A DNA stretch of 64,000 nucleotides from Aquilutibacter rugosus (GCF_036541335.1 NZ_JAZHBO010000002.1:248001-312000); one strand, 5' to 3'. Counted from the stretch's first letter, positions 8,979 through 18,247 are shown. Notes: generated by a model not told the origin, from the letters alone. Program-made: numbers and translations.

Positions 8979-10193
8979 TCAGTGCGCTGCCGGCGCGGCG
9001 GCAGCCGGCTTATCGGCGCGAGGTTGCACCGGTGCCTTTGCGACGTAGGGACGGGCATTGACCGTGGCGCCGGGCTGCACTTTTTGCTGGCCTTCCATGA
9101 TCACGCGATCGCCATCTTTGAGGCCGCTTTCAACCAACCAGCCATTGTCCATGGAGCTCGAGACGACGATCGGACGCGACTCGACCTTATTGTCCTTGCC
9201 AACCACCATGACTGAAGTGCCGCCCTTGGCATCACGCGAGACTGCCATTTGCGGAACGACGATGGCATTGTCACGCTCGGACGAACCGACGATGGCACGG
9301 ACATACATACCCGGCAGCAGCAGGTTGTTCGGATTCGGCACTACGATGCGGGTGGTGTAGCTACCGGTACTCGGATCCACCAGAGTCGAACTGAAGGCCA
9401 GACGACCGGCCTGCGGATATTCGCTGCCATCTTCGAGCACAATCTTGACCGGCACCGAACTGGCCGTATGGCCCTGTCCATCGGCGATGGCTTTGCGGGT
9501 GCGCAAGTATTCCGAGCTGCTCTGCGTCACGTCAATATAGACCGGATCGAGCGATTGAATGGTTGCCAGTACGGTGGCTTGGCCGGCAGTAACTAGGGCC
9601 CCTGCAGTGACGGACGAGGCGCCAATCACGCCGGAGATCGGTGCCGTGATGCGGGCGCGGCCCAACTGCACCTGTGAGCCACTCAAGATCGCCTGTTGCG
9701 CACGGACGGCAGCAACGGCCTGATTGTAGGCAGCTTGGGCGTTGTCATTTTCCTGCTTGCTGATGGCATCCATCTTGACCAGCTGCGCGGCACGCGCGGC
9801 GGTGGATTGTGCCGAGGCGGCCGTGGCTTCGGCAGCGGCGAGTTGTGCTCGAGCAGAGGCCGTGTCGGCGCGGTACTGCGAATCATCGAGCTGATACAGC
9901 GCTTGGCCGGCGCGAACATATCCGCCTTCGGTAAACAGGCGGCGTTGGATAATGCCGGAGACCTGCGGGCGCACTTCGGACATTTGGGATGCGACAACGC
10001 GACCTGGCAGCTCGGACTCAATAACCTGTCGGCCGCTTTGAATGGTGACGACGGTGACAGCAGCGGGAGGCATTTGGCCTGCGCCTGCGCCTGCGGCAGC
10101 GGCAGCATCCTTATCCTTGCATGCAGTGACGGACAGGACAGCAACCAAGGCAAGTGCCAGAGCTGCCGGACGGATGGAAGTATGCGTACGCAT
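8979..10193 (-). CDS. RND efflux periplasmic adaptor lipoprotein (AcrA/MexA type)
   Basis: This membrane fusion protein bridges the pump and the outer-membrane channel. The 404 residues start with a lipoprotein signal peptide (lipobox VTAC, Cys25) and a Gly/Ala-rich linker. Next come the beta-barrel and lipoyl half motifs (VRPQVSGIIQRRLFTEGGYVRAGQALYQLD), an alpha-hairpin rich in Ala and Gln (about 105-170), the second lipoyl half (GRARITAPISGVIGAS) and the membrane-proximal domain (LLLPGMYVRA). It is the first gene of the efflux operon. Its upstream region carries an unusual tandem repeat (10221-10242) where regulation probably occurs. Confidence 0.95.
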   Translation of the reverse strand: MRTHTSIRPAALALALVAVLSVTACKDKDAAAAAGAGAGQMPPAAVTVVTIQSGRQVIESELPGRVVASQMSEVRPQVSGIIQRRLFTEGGYVRAGQALYQLDDSQYRADTASARAQLAAAEATAASAQSTAARAAQLVKMDAISKQENDNAQAAYNQAVAAVRAQQAILSGSQVQLGRARITAPISGVIGASSVTAGALVTAGQATVLATIQSLDPVYIDVTQSSSEYLRTRKAIADGQGHTASSVPVKIVLEDGSEYPQAGRLAFSSTLVDPSTGSYTTRIVVPNPNNLLLPGMYVRAIVGSSERDNAIVVPQMAVSRDAKGGTSVMVVGKDNKVESRPIVVSSSMDNGWLVESGLKDGDRVIMEGQQKVQPGATVNARPYVAKAPVQPRADKPAAAAPAAH

Positions 10194-10220
10194 GTGGATT
10201 TCCGGCTCCAGAATCGAAGC

Positions 10221-10242
10221 TACCAGTTTACCAGTTTACCAG
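10221..10242. repeat. Tandem TACCAGTT repeats in the efflux operon promoter region
   Basis: Two full 8-bp units (TACCAGTT at 10221 and 10229) and a partial third (TACCAG at 10237) lie in direct tandem 28-49 bp upstream of the adaptor start codon. The 117-bp gap between the EamA gene and the efflux operon must contain the efflux promoter. The repeats could be binding sites for an activator or repressor, but this is inference; they could also be a simple slippage product. Confidence 0.55.
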
Positions 10243-10310
10243 CGAACGGTGGCGTATCGTGTGCTACAAGACAGGGGTGGACTTACCCGAATCCGCCATC
10301 GGGCACGTAT

Positions 10311-11225
10311 TCAGGTGACCGGTGTCACGGACTGCGAGGGTTTGTCCGAACGCGCCTGGCGGGCCAAGGTGGCTTCGCGATGGGCAATGTAGGCGTTTGC
10401 GCCAAGAATGATGGCGGCACCGAGCAGGGTGTAGCCATCGACCTGTTCTGCGAACCACATCCAGCCGAACAAGGTCACCAACGGCAACTGCAGGAAGCTG
10501 ATGGGAGACAAGGCCGAGACTTCGCCTAATTGCATTGCGCGAGTCCACAGCAATTGACCGCCCGTGCCGAACAGTCCAAGCGCCGCGATCTGGAGCCAGG
10601 TGACACCGCTTGGCCATTGCCATTCGGGCAGTGCCGGCCACAGCGACATGCCAACCCAGAACAAGTAGGTGTAGAACACCACGGTGTAGGGATCGTCGAT
10701 CTTAGTCAGCTGCTTGAGTTGAATCGAAACCGCGGCGTTGAGCAGTGCGGCCATCACGGCAACCAAAGCGCCGATCTCGAACGCATGAGAGAACGGCCTG
10801 ACCAGAATCAGCACACCGATAAAGCCCGCGATCACCGCCATCCAGCGGCGGATGCGAACCACTTCGCCAAGGAATAGGGCGGCCGCAATCGTAACGAACA
10901 GGGCCGAAGAGTACGATATCGAAACCGCTTGCGCTAAGGGCAAGTGCGCGATGGACCAGAAGATGCAGTACATCGAGAGGATGCCGACAGCGCACCGGAT
11001 AAAGTACTTGCCAAGCTGCGAGGTGCGCGGAACCTGACGGTGAACCCGCAGCACAAACGGAATCGCCACCAGAAAGCCGGCAAGATTACGCCAGAAGGCC
11101 GTCTCCAGGACCGGTAGCGATTGCGAGACCAGACGCACCGCAATTGTCATCAGTGCAAAGCACATCGCCGAGGCGACCATGAGCCCGGCCGCCTTGCTCA
11201 GATCCGGTTTGGGTGCATCGCTCAT
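10311..11225 (-). CDS. EamA/DMT-family transporter
   Basis: This 304-residue inner-membrane protein has about ten hydrophobic segments arranged as two EamA repeats (about 10-145 and 155-285), typical of the drug/metabolite transporter superfamily. The second repeat has the common pattern GQLLWTRAMQLGEVSALSP. Substrates of this family (amino acids, nucleosides, metabolites) cannot be inferred from sequence. The ATG at 11225 overlaps the murB stop (ATGA), so it is the last gene of the ALDH7-pyrD-murB-eamA operon. It has no obvious functional tie to peptidoglycan synthesis. Confidence 0.9.
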   Translation of the reverse strand: MSDAPKPDLSKAAGLMVASAMCFALMTIAVRLVSQSLPVLETAFWRNLAGFLVAIPFVLRVHRQVPRTSQLGKYFIRCAVGILSMYCIFWSIAHLPLAQAVSISYSSALFVTIAAALFLGEVVRIRRWMAVIAGFIGVLILVRPFSHAFEIGALVAVMAALLNAAVSIQLKQLTKIDDPYTVVFYTYLFWVGMSLWPALPEWQWPSGVTWLQIAALGLFGTGGQLLWTRAMQLGEVSALSPISFLQLPLVTLFGWMWFAEQVDGYTLLGAAIILGANAYIAHREATLARQARSDKPSQSVTPVT

Positions 11226-12241
11226 GAGACGACGCGAGGCTCGGGTTCGATACGAATGCCAAAGCGCTGCTCCACGCTGTCCATAATGCGCTGAGCCAAG
11301 TTCATGATGTCGGCCCCGCTGGCATTGCCGTAGTTCACCAGCACCAGTGCATGGCCGGGTGCGACACCGGCATCGCCATCGCGATGGCCCTTCCAGCCGG
11401 ACTGATCAATTAGCCATGCTGCGCTGAGCTTGCGGGTCGCATCACTGGAACCGCGAAATACAGGCATTTGCGGATATTGCGCGACCAGTGCATCGGCCAC
11501 CTGAAGCGGCACGATCGGATTCTTAAAGAAGCTGCCCGCATTACCCAACACCGTCGGGTCGGGGAGTTTGGCTTTGCGGATGGCAACTACTGCATCGGCA
11601 ATCTGCTGCGGAGTCGGAGTAAGAGTCGCTGCATCTGGCAGGGCATCGCGCAAGCCGGCGTAATCCAACCGCGGCTCGCCGCGGCGATACAGATTGAAAG
11701 TCACATCGGTAATAACAAAGCGACTCAGATCCTGCTTGAACAACGAGTCCCGATATGCAAACTCGCAATCCGCATTGCTCAGGTGATACCACTCGCCGGT
11801 CCGCGGCTCAAACGCGTGCACGGATTCGATGGCACTGTTGACCTCGACACCGTACGCGCCGATGTTCTGAATCGGGCAGGCACCAACGGTGCCCGGGATG
11901 TAGGCCAGATTCTCGAGCCCGAACAGGCCTTGCGCCACGCTGTCCATGACGAGCTCGTGCCAGATCTTGCCGGCGCCGACGCGCCATTGCACGCGATCCC
12001 CGTCATCACTGATCAGTTCGATGTCGGCATTGCGAAAGCGAACCAGCGGCATCCTGGGGTCGGCGGCCAATACGATATTGGAGCCGCTGCCGACTACCAA
12101 CGGCGCGGTATCAAAGCGTGCCCACAGTGCGGGCACCGCAACGGGATCCCGAACCTCAAACAGTTCGGCAGCGCGCGCCGCAATACCCATGGTGTTGAGC
12201 TGACGCAGCTCGACATCTTCTAGGCGTTCAATGGCACTCAT
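11222..12241 (-). CDS. murB: UDP-N-acetylenolpyruvoylglucosamine reductase
   Basis: MurB reduces UDP-GlcNAc-enolpyruvate to UDP-MurNAc with NADPH and FAD, the second committed step of peptidoglycan synthesis in the cytoplasm. The 339-residue protein is the E. coli-like type I form. It has the FAD-binding segments VVGSGSNIVLAADP and YIPGTVGACPIQNIGAYG, the type I loop with FAYRDS, the catalytic Ser region GNAGSFFKNP and the C-terminal Glu in EPEPRVV. Both ends overlap the neighbours by four bases (ATGA), so translation is coupled with pyrD upstream and the EamA transporter downstream. Confidence 0.97.
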   Translation of the reverse strand: MSAIERLEDVELRQLNTMGIAARAAELFEVRDPVAVPALWARFDTAPLVVGSGSNIVLAADPRMPLVRFRNADIELISDDGDRVQWRVGAGKIWHELVMDSVAQGLFGLENLAYIPGTVGACPIQNIGAYGVEVNSAIESVHAFEPRTGEWYHLSNADCEFAYRDSLFKQDLSRFVITDVTFNLYRRGEPRLDYAGLRDALPDAATLTPTPQQIADAVVAIRKAKLPDPTVLGNAGSFFKNPIVPLQVADALVAQYPQMPVFRGSSDATRKLSAAWLIDQSGWKGHRDGDAGVAPGHALVLVNYGNASGADIMNLAQRIMDSVEQRFGIRIEPEPRVVS

Positions 12242-13260
12242 GCGGTGCGGGCTCCGGCGATGGCATGGACACTTTCAGCAATCAGTTCCGGTCCACGGTA
12301 CACCAGTCCGCTGTACAGTTGCACGGCCTGTGCGCCCATTTGCATTTTCTGTGCGGCGTGCTCACCTTGCGTAATGCCGCCAACGCCGATCACAGGTAGT
12401 TGATCGCCGATACGGCTCAGCAATGCCTGTAGCGTCGCATTGGCCTTGGGTAGCAGGGGGGCACCGGACAAACCGCCGGCCTCGTTGCGCAGTGGCTCGG
12501 AGTCGGGCAGGGGTCGATCGATCGTGGTGTTGGTGGCGATCACGCCATCGACCACATCGGCGGCGAGCACTTGCGCAATCGAGTCGAGGTCCGAGTCATT
12601 AAGATCGGGTGCGATCTTGACGAACATCGGGACGCGGCGAGACGTGTTGAGTCGCAACTGCATATCACGCAGGCGAGACAGCAGCTCCTTGAGCGCATCC
12701 TGTTCCTGCAGTGCACGCAGGCCCACCGTGTTGGGTGACGAGATATTGACGGTCACGTAGTCGGCATGTGCATGGACACGTTCAAGGCAATGCAGATAAT
12801 CATCGGCTGCGCGCTCATTATCGGTGTCCTTGTTCTTGCCGATATTGATGCCCAGCTGGCCCGTGCGGTTGCGCGCACGCTCTACGTTACGAACGAGCGC
12901 ATCCACGCCGTCATTATTGAAACCAAAGCGATTAATCACCGCCATCTCGTCTTTCAGGCGGAACAGTCGCGGTTTGGGGTTGCCGGCCTGGGGACGTGGA
13001 GTGACCGTGCCCACTTCGACAAAGGAAAAACCCAGAGCGAAGAGGGCGTCAATGTATTCGCCGTTCTTGTCGAGACCGGCGGCAAGACCAACCGGGTGGC
13101 GCAGGGGCAGTCCGGCCAGGGTGGTTGGCAGATCGGGCGCGCGCGGCACCATCAAACGCGAGAGGCCGGCGCGATAGCCGGCCTCCATGAATTGCAGCGT
13201 GCGGTGATGGGCCCGCTCGGCATCCATCGCAAACAGCAGCGGGCGCAGCAACGCGTACAT
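12238..13260 (-). CDS. pyrD: Dihydroorotate dehydrogenase (quinone), class 2
   Basis: PyrD oxidises dihydroorotate to orotate in pyrimidine synthesis and passes electrons to membrane quinone. The 340 residues begin with the amphipathic membrane-binding helix typical of class 2 enzymes (MYALLRPLLFAMDAE). GLAAGLDKNGE, FVEVGTVTPRPQ, NRFGFNNDG, the catalytic Ser loop VNISSPNT, VKIAPD and the phosphate-binding GVGGI segment follow. The start shares one base with the stop of the upstream ALDH7 gene (TAATG) and the stop overlaps murB, indicating a single coupled transcript. Confidence 0.97.
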   Translation of the reverse strand: MYALLRPLLFAMDAERAHHRTLQFMEAGYRAGLSRLMVPRAPDLPTTLAGLPLRHPVGLAAGLDKNGEYIDALFALGFSFVEVGTVTPRPQAGNPKPRLFRLKDEMAVINRFGFNNDGVDALVRNVERARNRTGQLGINIGKNKDTDNERAADDYLHCLERVHAHADYVTVNISSPNTVGLRALQEQDALKELLSRLRDMQLRLNTSRRVPMFVKIAPDLNDSDLDSIAQVLAADVVDGVIATNTTIDRPLPDSEPLRNEAGGLSGAPLLPKANATLQALLSRIGDQLPVIGVGGITQGEHAAQKMQMGAQAVQLYSGLVYRGPELIAESVHAIAGARTA

Positions 13261-14789
13261 TACAGATCGAACTTGATGCCTTGAGCCAGCGGCAAGGAGT
13301 CAGAGTAATTGATGGTGTTGGTTTGACGACGCATGTAGGTGCGCCATGCATCGGAACCCGATTCGCGACCGCCACCCGTTTCCTTTTCACCGCCGAAGGC
13401 GCCGCCGATTTCCGCACCCGAGGTGCCGATGTTGACGTTGGCGATACCGCAGTCCGAACCCCAGGCCGCCAGGAACTGCTCGGCATTCTTGAGGTTGGTG
13501 GTAAAGATGGCCGACGACAGACCTTGGGGCACATCGTTCTGCTTGGCGATAGCATCTTCGAGTTCGGTATAGCGCATCACGTACAGAATCGGTGCAAAGG
13601 TTTCCATCTGTACGACATCGGCCTTGTTATCCAGACCCGTGATGATGGTCGGCAATACGAAGTTGCCCTTGCCCTCGCGTGCGGCACCGCCGGTTTCGAC
13701 CTTGCCGCCGGCAGCCTTCGCCCGTTCAATGGTATCCAGGAATGCATCGACGCCGTCGCGCGAATTCAGCGGACCCATCAGGTTGGCCGGATCGGTCGGA
13801 TCGCCGATCTTGCCTTCGACCTGCCGGTAAGCGGTGATCAGTTTGGCCAGCACATCGTCATAGATCGAGTCGTGCACGAACAGACGTCGCGTAGTGGTGC
13901 AACGTTGGCCGGCAGTACCGACCGCGCCGAACACGATGGCAGGAATCGCCAGCTTCAGATCGGCCGACGGATCAACGATGATCGCGTTGTTGCCGCCCAG
14001 TTCGAGCAGCGAACGCCCCATGCGACGAGCGACGCGCTCACCGACCATGCGGCCCACCTTGGTCGAACCCGTGAACGAGACCAGCGCCACGCGCTTGTCA
14101 TCTACAAAGGATTGCGCCAAATCGGTGCCGGCATCGTTAAACAGGAAGAAAATGTCGGGGAAACCGGCATCGCGCAGGGCATCGTTGCAGATGCGGGTCG
14201 CAGCGATCGCCGATAGCGGGGTCTTGGGCGAGGGCTTCCAGATGGTGATGTTGCCGCACGCAGCAGCCAGGAAGGCATTCCACGCCCACACGGCAACCGG
14301 GAAGTTAAAGGCGCTGATCACGCCGACGATACCCAACGGATGCCACTGTTCGTACATGCGGTGACCGGGACGTTCGGAATGCATGGTCAGGCCGTACAGC
14401 TGACGCGACAGGCCGACGGCAAAATCGCCGATGTCGATCATTTCCTGCACTTCGCCGTCGCCTTCCGGCTTGGACTTGCCCATTTCCAGAGCAACCAGCG
14501 AGCCCAGTGCATCCTTGTTTGCGCGCAATGCTTCGGCGCACAGACGCACGGCTTCACCGCGACGCGGGGCTGGGATCTTACGCCAGACCTTAAAGGCTTC
14601 CGTGGCGCGTTCCATGATGGTGTCGTAATCCGCCTGCGAGCTCGAATGCACGCGGGCCAGTACCTCACCGGTGGTCGGGTTGACCGGTTCCAGCACGCCG
14701 GCATCGGAGACGGAGGACCATTCGCCCTTGCCCAAATAAGTGCCCGATTCCGTGGCGTTCAAGTTCAGGGCTTGCAGTACAGGATGCAT
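13260..14789 (-). CDS. ALDH7-family aldehyde dehydrogenase (likely alpha-aminoadipic semialdehyde dehydrogenase)
   Basis: This protein is closely antiquitin-like: catalytic Cys in GQRCTTTRR, base Glu in LELGGNN, and the family-specific C-terminal stretch FGGEKETGGGRESGSDAW followed by YMRRQTNT. Antiquitins and bacterial AmaB/Pcd oxidise alpha-aminoadipic semialdehyde (piperideine-6-carboxylate) to 2-aminoadipate in lysine catabolism, which fits the glutaryl-CoA dehydrogenase at 56621. I use ATG 14789 (509 residues), preceded by GGAGAG at normal distance, rather than the TTG one codon upstream. It is the first gene of a coupled operon with pyrD, murB and a transporter. A tRNA gene lies just upstream on the same strand. 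Confidence 0.9.
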   Translation of the reverse strand: MHPVLQALNLNATESGTYLGKGEWSSVSDAGVLEPVNPTTGEVLARVHSSSQADYDTIMERATEAFKVWRKIPAPRRGEAVRLCAEALRANKDALGSLVALEMGKSKPEGDGEVQEMIDIGDFAVGLSRQLYGLTMHSERPGHRMYEQWHPLGIVGVISAFNFPVAVWAWNAFLAAACGNITIWKPSPKTPLSAIAATRICNDALRDAGFPDIFFLFNDAGTDLAQSFVDDKRVALVSFTGSTKVGRMVGERVARRMGRSLLELGGNNAIIVDPSADLKLAIPAIVFGAVGTAGQRCTTTRRLFVHDSIYDDVLAKLITAYRQVEGKIGDPTDPANLMGPLNSRDGVDAFLDTIERAKAAGGKVETGGAAREGKGNFVLPTIITGLDNKADVVQMETFAPILYVMRYTELEDAIAKQNDVPQGLSSAIFTTNLKNAEQFLAAWGSDCGIANVNIGTSGAEIGGAFGGEKETGGGRESGSDAWRTYMRRQTNTINYSDSLPLAQGIKFDL

Positions 14790-14806
14790 CAACTCTCTCC
14801 GATTAA

Positions 14807-14883
<77 letters not shown>

Positions 14884-14998
14884 ATATAGCTCGCTAGTTT
14901 AACAAATCGCGTTTACAGCTAAGTCGCACGAAGGCAATGCCGGCTACTCACTTTCACTGCAACCAAAACAGTAAGCAGCACAGCCGAGCAAAACCGTG

Positions 14999-15163
14999 TA
15001 CAATGGTCGGTTACCGCGCTGAGCCAGCATCTTCTGGTCCCGTTTCTACTGTTCAGTAGCTTGATTCTTACCAATTCAGCGCCCCTCGAGCCTTTCGTTT
15101 GATTTCACCACCGCCATCCCGGTTGTGGTGATGGGCTCAACACGCTAGATATGGAGATAGATC
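14999..15163 (+). promoter_or_regulatory. rhlE promoter -10 box and long structured leader
   Basis: A TACAAT box (14999-15004) is followed by about 150 nt of untranslated leader before rhlE. The leader contains a perfect 14-bp palindrome CTACTGTTCAGTAG (15046-15059) and a 7-bp hairpin TCACCAC/GTGGTGA near 15105-15132. Long structured leaders are known for cold-induced RNA helicase and cold-shock genes; that function here is inference. The rest of the 279-bp gap back to tRNA-Arg shows nothing else I can name. Confidence 0.5.
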
Positions 15164-16495
15164 TTGAATACTGATTTTTCGGCGCTCGAACTGGCGCCCG
15201 CTTTGCTGCAATCGCTCGCAGAGAACGGCTTTACCGTCCCTACACCAATCCAAGCCCAGGCCATTCCTTTGGTTCTGCAGGGCCGCGATGTGATGGGCGG
15301 CGCCCAGACCGGTACCGGCAAGACCGCTGCATTCGGTTTGCCTGTCCTGCACCGCCTGCTCGAGTCGGTTGACCTGACCCAACGTAACCGCAAGCCGCAG
15401 GTACTGATCCTGGTGCCGACGCGCGAACTCGCCGTGCAAGTCCACGACAACCTGATGACCTATGCCAAGCACACCAAGCTACGCATGGCCGTTCTGTTCG
15501 GTGGTGCCGGCATGATCCCGCAGGAGCAAGCACTGCGTCGCGGTGTTGATGTGCTGGTCGCTACGCCGGGTCGCCTCATTGATCACATGGAACGTGGCAC
15601 GGCCCAACTTGGCGAAGTGCGCATCGTCGTCCTCGACGAAGCCGATCGCATGCTTGACATGGGCTTCCTGCCTTCGATGAAGCGCGTGCTTGGTCGCATC
15701 CGCAAGTCGCGTCAGACGCTGCTGTTCTCGGCCACGTTTGAAACGCGCATCAAGCAATTAGCACTGGAATTCATGATTGATCCGGTGCAGGTGCAGGTGG
15801 CGGCGCAGAACACGATCGCTGAAACGATTGCGCACAAGGCCCATCCGGTCAATGCCGCGCAAAAGCGCGACCTGCTGGTTGAACTGCTGGCACGTCGCTT
15901 TAAGGATCAGGCCATCGTGTTTGCCAAGACCAAGCATGGCTGCAACCGTCTTGCCGAATACCTCGAAGAAGCCGGCCTGCCGGCACTCGCCATCCACGGC
16001 AACAAGTCGCAGGCTCAGCGCCAAAAGGCACTGAACGAATTCAAGGCCGGCAAGGTTCGCCTGCTGGTTGCTACCGATGTGGCAGCCCGCGGTCTTGATA
16101 TTCCGAACCTGCCGCTGGTGATCAATTACGATCTGCCGACCGTGGCCGAAGATTACGTCCATCGCATCGGTCGTACCGGCCGCAATGGCTCCACCGGCGA
16201 AGCGCTGTCGCTGCTCGCGCCGGAAGAGGGCGGTCTGCTGCGTCAGATCCAGGAAGTGCTGAAGGCACCGGTGGAAATGGAAATCGTGCCGGGCTTTGAA
16301 CCCTCGCGTCCGGTCCAGTTGAATGCTCCGATTCCTAAGCAGCCGCAACGCCAAGGCCGCGCTGCACGTCCAAAGCACGCCACTGCCGGCAAGCAACGCA
16401 AGCCGCAAGGTCACACTGCGCAGCCGCGCAAGGGCGGCGGCAATACCGGCAGCAGGAATCGTCGCGGTTCCGGCAGCGGCTTCAGCAAATCCTGA
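15164..16495 (+). CDS. rhlE: DEAD-box ATP-dependent RNA helicase, RhlE type
   Basis: This 443-residue superfamily 2 RNA helicase remodels RNA, typically in ribosome assembly and RNA decay. Motifs in order: Q motif (GFTVPTPIQ), motif I AQTGTGKT (47-54), PTRELA, TPGR, DEAD (158-161, followed by RMLDMGF), SAT, then RecA domain 2 with RGLDIP and HRIGRTGR. A basic Gly/Arg/Lys-rich tail of about 65 residues probably binds RNA. The start is TTG: GGAG at 15153-15156 lies seven bases before it, and the nearby ATG at 15151 opens a frame that stops after seven codons. A palindromic stem follows the stop codon. Confidence 0.95.
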   Translation: MNTDFSALELAPALLQSLAENGFTVPTPIQAQAIPLVLQGRDVMGGAQTGTGKTAAFGLPVLHRLLESVDLTQRNRKPQVLILVPTRELAVQVHDNLMTYAKHTKLRMAVLFGGAGMIPQEQALRRGVDVLVATPGRLIDHMERGTAQLGEVRIVVLDEADRMLDMGFLPSMKRVLGRIRKSRQTLLFSATFETRIKQLALEFMIDPVQVQVAAQNTIAETIAHKAHPVNAAQKRDLLVELLARRFKDQAIVFAKTKHGCNRLAEYLEEAGLPALAIHGNKSQAQRQKALNEFKAGKVRLLVATDVAARGLDIPNLPLVINYDLPTVAEDYVHRIGRTGRNGSTGEALSLLAPEEGGLLRQIQEVLKAPVEMEIVPGFEPSRPVQLNAPIPKQPQRQGRAARPKHATAGKQRKPQGHTAQPRKGGGNTGSRNRRGSGSGFSKS

Positions 16496-16509
16496 AACAG
16501 TAAGTAGAC

Positions 16510-16531
16510 CGAGCGCGGCATGCCGCGCTCG
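16510..16531. terminator. Palindromic stem between convergent rhlE and liuB
   Basis: A 22-bp perfect palindrome (CGAGCGCGG arms around CATG) sits in the 41-bp gap between the two convergent stop codons. It has no clear T-tract on either side, so it is a weak or Rho-assisted terminator candidate. Confidence 0.45.
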
Positions 16532-16536
16532 CAGTC

Positions 16537-18147
16537 TTACATGCGGAACACGCCGAAGTCCGTCTTTGGCGGAATCGGCGCATTCATTGCAGCCGCCAAG
16601 CCCAGACCCAGCACACGACGCGTATCGGCGGGATCAATGATGCCGTCGTCCCACAGACGTGCAGACGCGTAGTACGGGTTGCCCTGATCTTCGTACTGCG
16701 CGCGCACTGGTGCCCTGAATGTCTCTTCGTCTTCGGCCGACCAGGTGCCGCCGCGCGCCTCGATGGCGTCGCGCTTAACCGTAGCCAGCACCGACGAAGC
16801 CTGTTCGCCGCCCATCACCGAGATGCGCGCATTCGGCCACATCCACAGGAAACGCCCACCGTAAGCCCGGCCGCACATCGCGTAGTTGCCGGCGCCGAAC
16901 GAGCCACCGATCACAACAGTGAATTTGGGTACTACCGAGCAGGCCACTGCCGTCACCATCTTGGCGCCATCTTTGGCGATGCCGGCGTTTTCATACTTGC
17001 GACCGACCATAAAGCCGGTGATGTTCTGCAGGAACACCAGCGGAATGCCGCGCTGATTGCACAGCTCGATAAAATGCGCGCCCTTGAGTGCGCTCTCACC
17101 GAACAGAATGCCGTTATTGGCAATGATGCCGACCGGATAGCCATGAAGATGCGCAAAGCCGGTAATCAGTGTCTTGCCGTAGCGTGCTTTAAATTCCTGG
17201 AATTCCGAGCCGTCGACAATGCGTGCAATCACTTCGCGCGCATCAAACGGCTTGCGGGTGTCCTTGGGCACAATGCCGTACAGCTCCTCAGCGGGATACA
17301 GCGGTTCGACCGACTCGCGCTTGACCACCGGCACCTGCCGCCGGCGGTTAAAGGTCGCTACAACGTCACGGGCAATCTGCAGCGCATGGTGATCATCCTG
17401 CGCGAAGTGATCCGCGACACCGGACACCGACGTGTGCACGTCAGCACCGCCCAAGTCTTCGGCGTTGACGACTTCACCGGTTGCGGCCTTGACCAACGGC
17501 GGACCGCCGAGAAAGATCGTGCCTTGCTCTTTGACGATGATGGACTCATCGCACATGGCCGGCACATAGGCACCACCCGCAGTCGAAGAACCCATCACCA
17601 CCGCCACTTGCGGAATGTTCTGCGCTGACAGACGCGCCTGGTTGTAGAAAATACGACCGAAGTGTTCGCGGTCCGGGAACACCTCGTCCTGCAATGGCAG
17701 GAAGGCACCGCCGGAATCGACCAGATAAATGCAGGGCAGGCGATTCTCATCGGCAATGGCTTGCGCGCGCAGATGCTTTTTCACCGTCATGGGGAAATAC
17801 GTGCCGCCCTTGATCGTCGCATCGTTGGCGACAATCATCACCTCGAGACCGTTAACACGACCGATACCGGTGACGACACCGGCGCCGGGAGCTGCGCCAT
17901 CGTACATGCCCTCGGCCGCGAGCGGCGCAATCTCCAGGAACGGAGATCCCGGATCGAGCAGGGCATTGATGCGATCACGCACCAGCAACTTGCCGCGCTC
18001 CGTATGCTTGGCGCGTGCTTTGTCTCCGCCCCCCAATGCAACGCGCTCCATGCGCTCACGCAGTTCCGCCACTAGTCCGCGATGATAGTCCGAGTTTTCG
18101 GCAAAGTCGGCGCCGCGGAGATCAAGTGACGAATGCAGTACGGGCAT
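16537..18147 (-). CDS. liuB: 3-methylcrotonyl-CoA carboxylase beta (carboxyltransferase) subunit
   Basis: This is the carboxyltransferase half of methylcrotonyl-CoA carboxylase, in the leucine degradation pathway after isovaleryl-CoA dehydrogenase. The 536 residues match the MCC beta type in length and signature: YLVDSGGAFLPLQDEVFPD, GSSTAGGAYVPAMCDE, GGADVHTSVSGVADH and GGSFGAGNYAMCGRAY. The acyl-CoA N- and C-carboxyltransferase domains occupy about 30-270 and 280-530. The biotin-carrying alpha subunit is not in the window, and no enoyl-CoA hydratase or HMG-CoA lyase gene is adjacent, so the liu cluster is dispersed in this genome. The isovaleryl-CoA dehydrogenase gene lies 6 kb away. Confidence 0.92.
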   Translation of the reverse strand: MPVLHSSLDLRGADFAENSDYHRGLVAELRERMERVALGGGDKARAKHTERGKLLVRDRINALLDPGSPFLEIAPLAAEGMYDGAAPGAGVVTGIGRVNGLEVMIVANDATIKGGTYFPMTVKKHLRAQAIADENRLPCIYLVDSGGAFLPLQDEVFPDREHFGRIFYNQARLSAQNIPQVAVVMGSSTAGGAYVPAMCDESIIVKEQGTIFLGGPPLVKAATGEVVNAEDLGGADVHTSVSGVADHFAQDDHHALQIARDVVATFNRRRQVPVVKRESVEPLYPAEELYGIVPKDTRKPFDAREVIARIVDGSEFQEFKARYGKTLITGFAHLHGYPVGIIANNGILFGESALKGAHFIELCNQRGIPLVFLQNITGFMVGRKYENAGIAKDGAKMVTAVACSVVPKFTVVIGGSFGAGNYAMCGRAYGGRFLWMWPNARISVMGGEQASSVLATVKRDAIEARGGTWSAEDEETFRAPVRAQYEDQGNPYYASARLWDDGIIDPADTRRVLGLGLAAAMNAPIPPKTDFGVFRM

Positions 18148-18190
18148 GAGTTAGAGGCCGCTGATTAAAAAAGTGCCTTAAAAATAGCAC

Positions 18191-18223
18191 AAAACAGAAA
18201 AACCCGCCCTTAAGGGCGGGTTT
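18191..18223 (-). terminator. Intrinsic terminator of the first Ala-rich lipoprotein gene
   Basis: A 12-bp perfect stem (AAACCCGCCCTT with its complement, 18200-18223) is followed on the minus strand by an A/T-rich run reading TTTTTCTGTTTTG. It lies 25 bp beyond the stop codon of the gene ending at 18248. Confidence 0.9.
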
Positions 18224-18247
18224 CTCAGATTACAAACCGCGCGAAGA

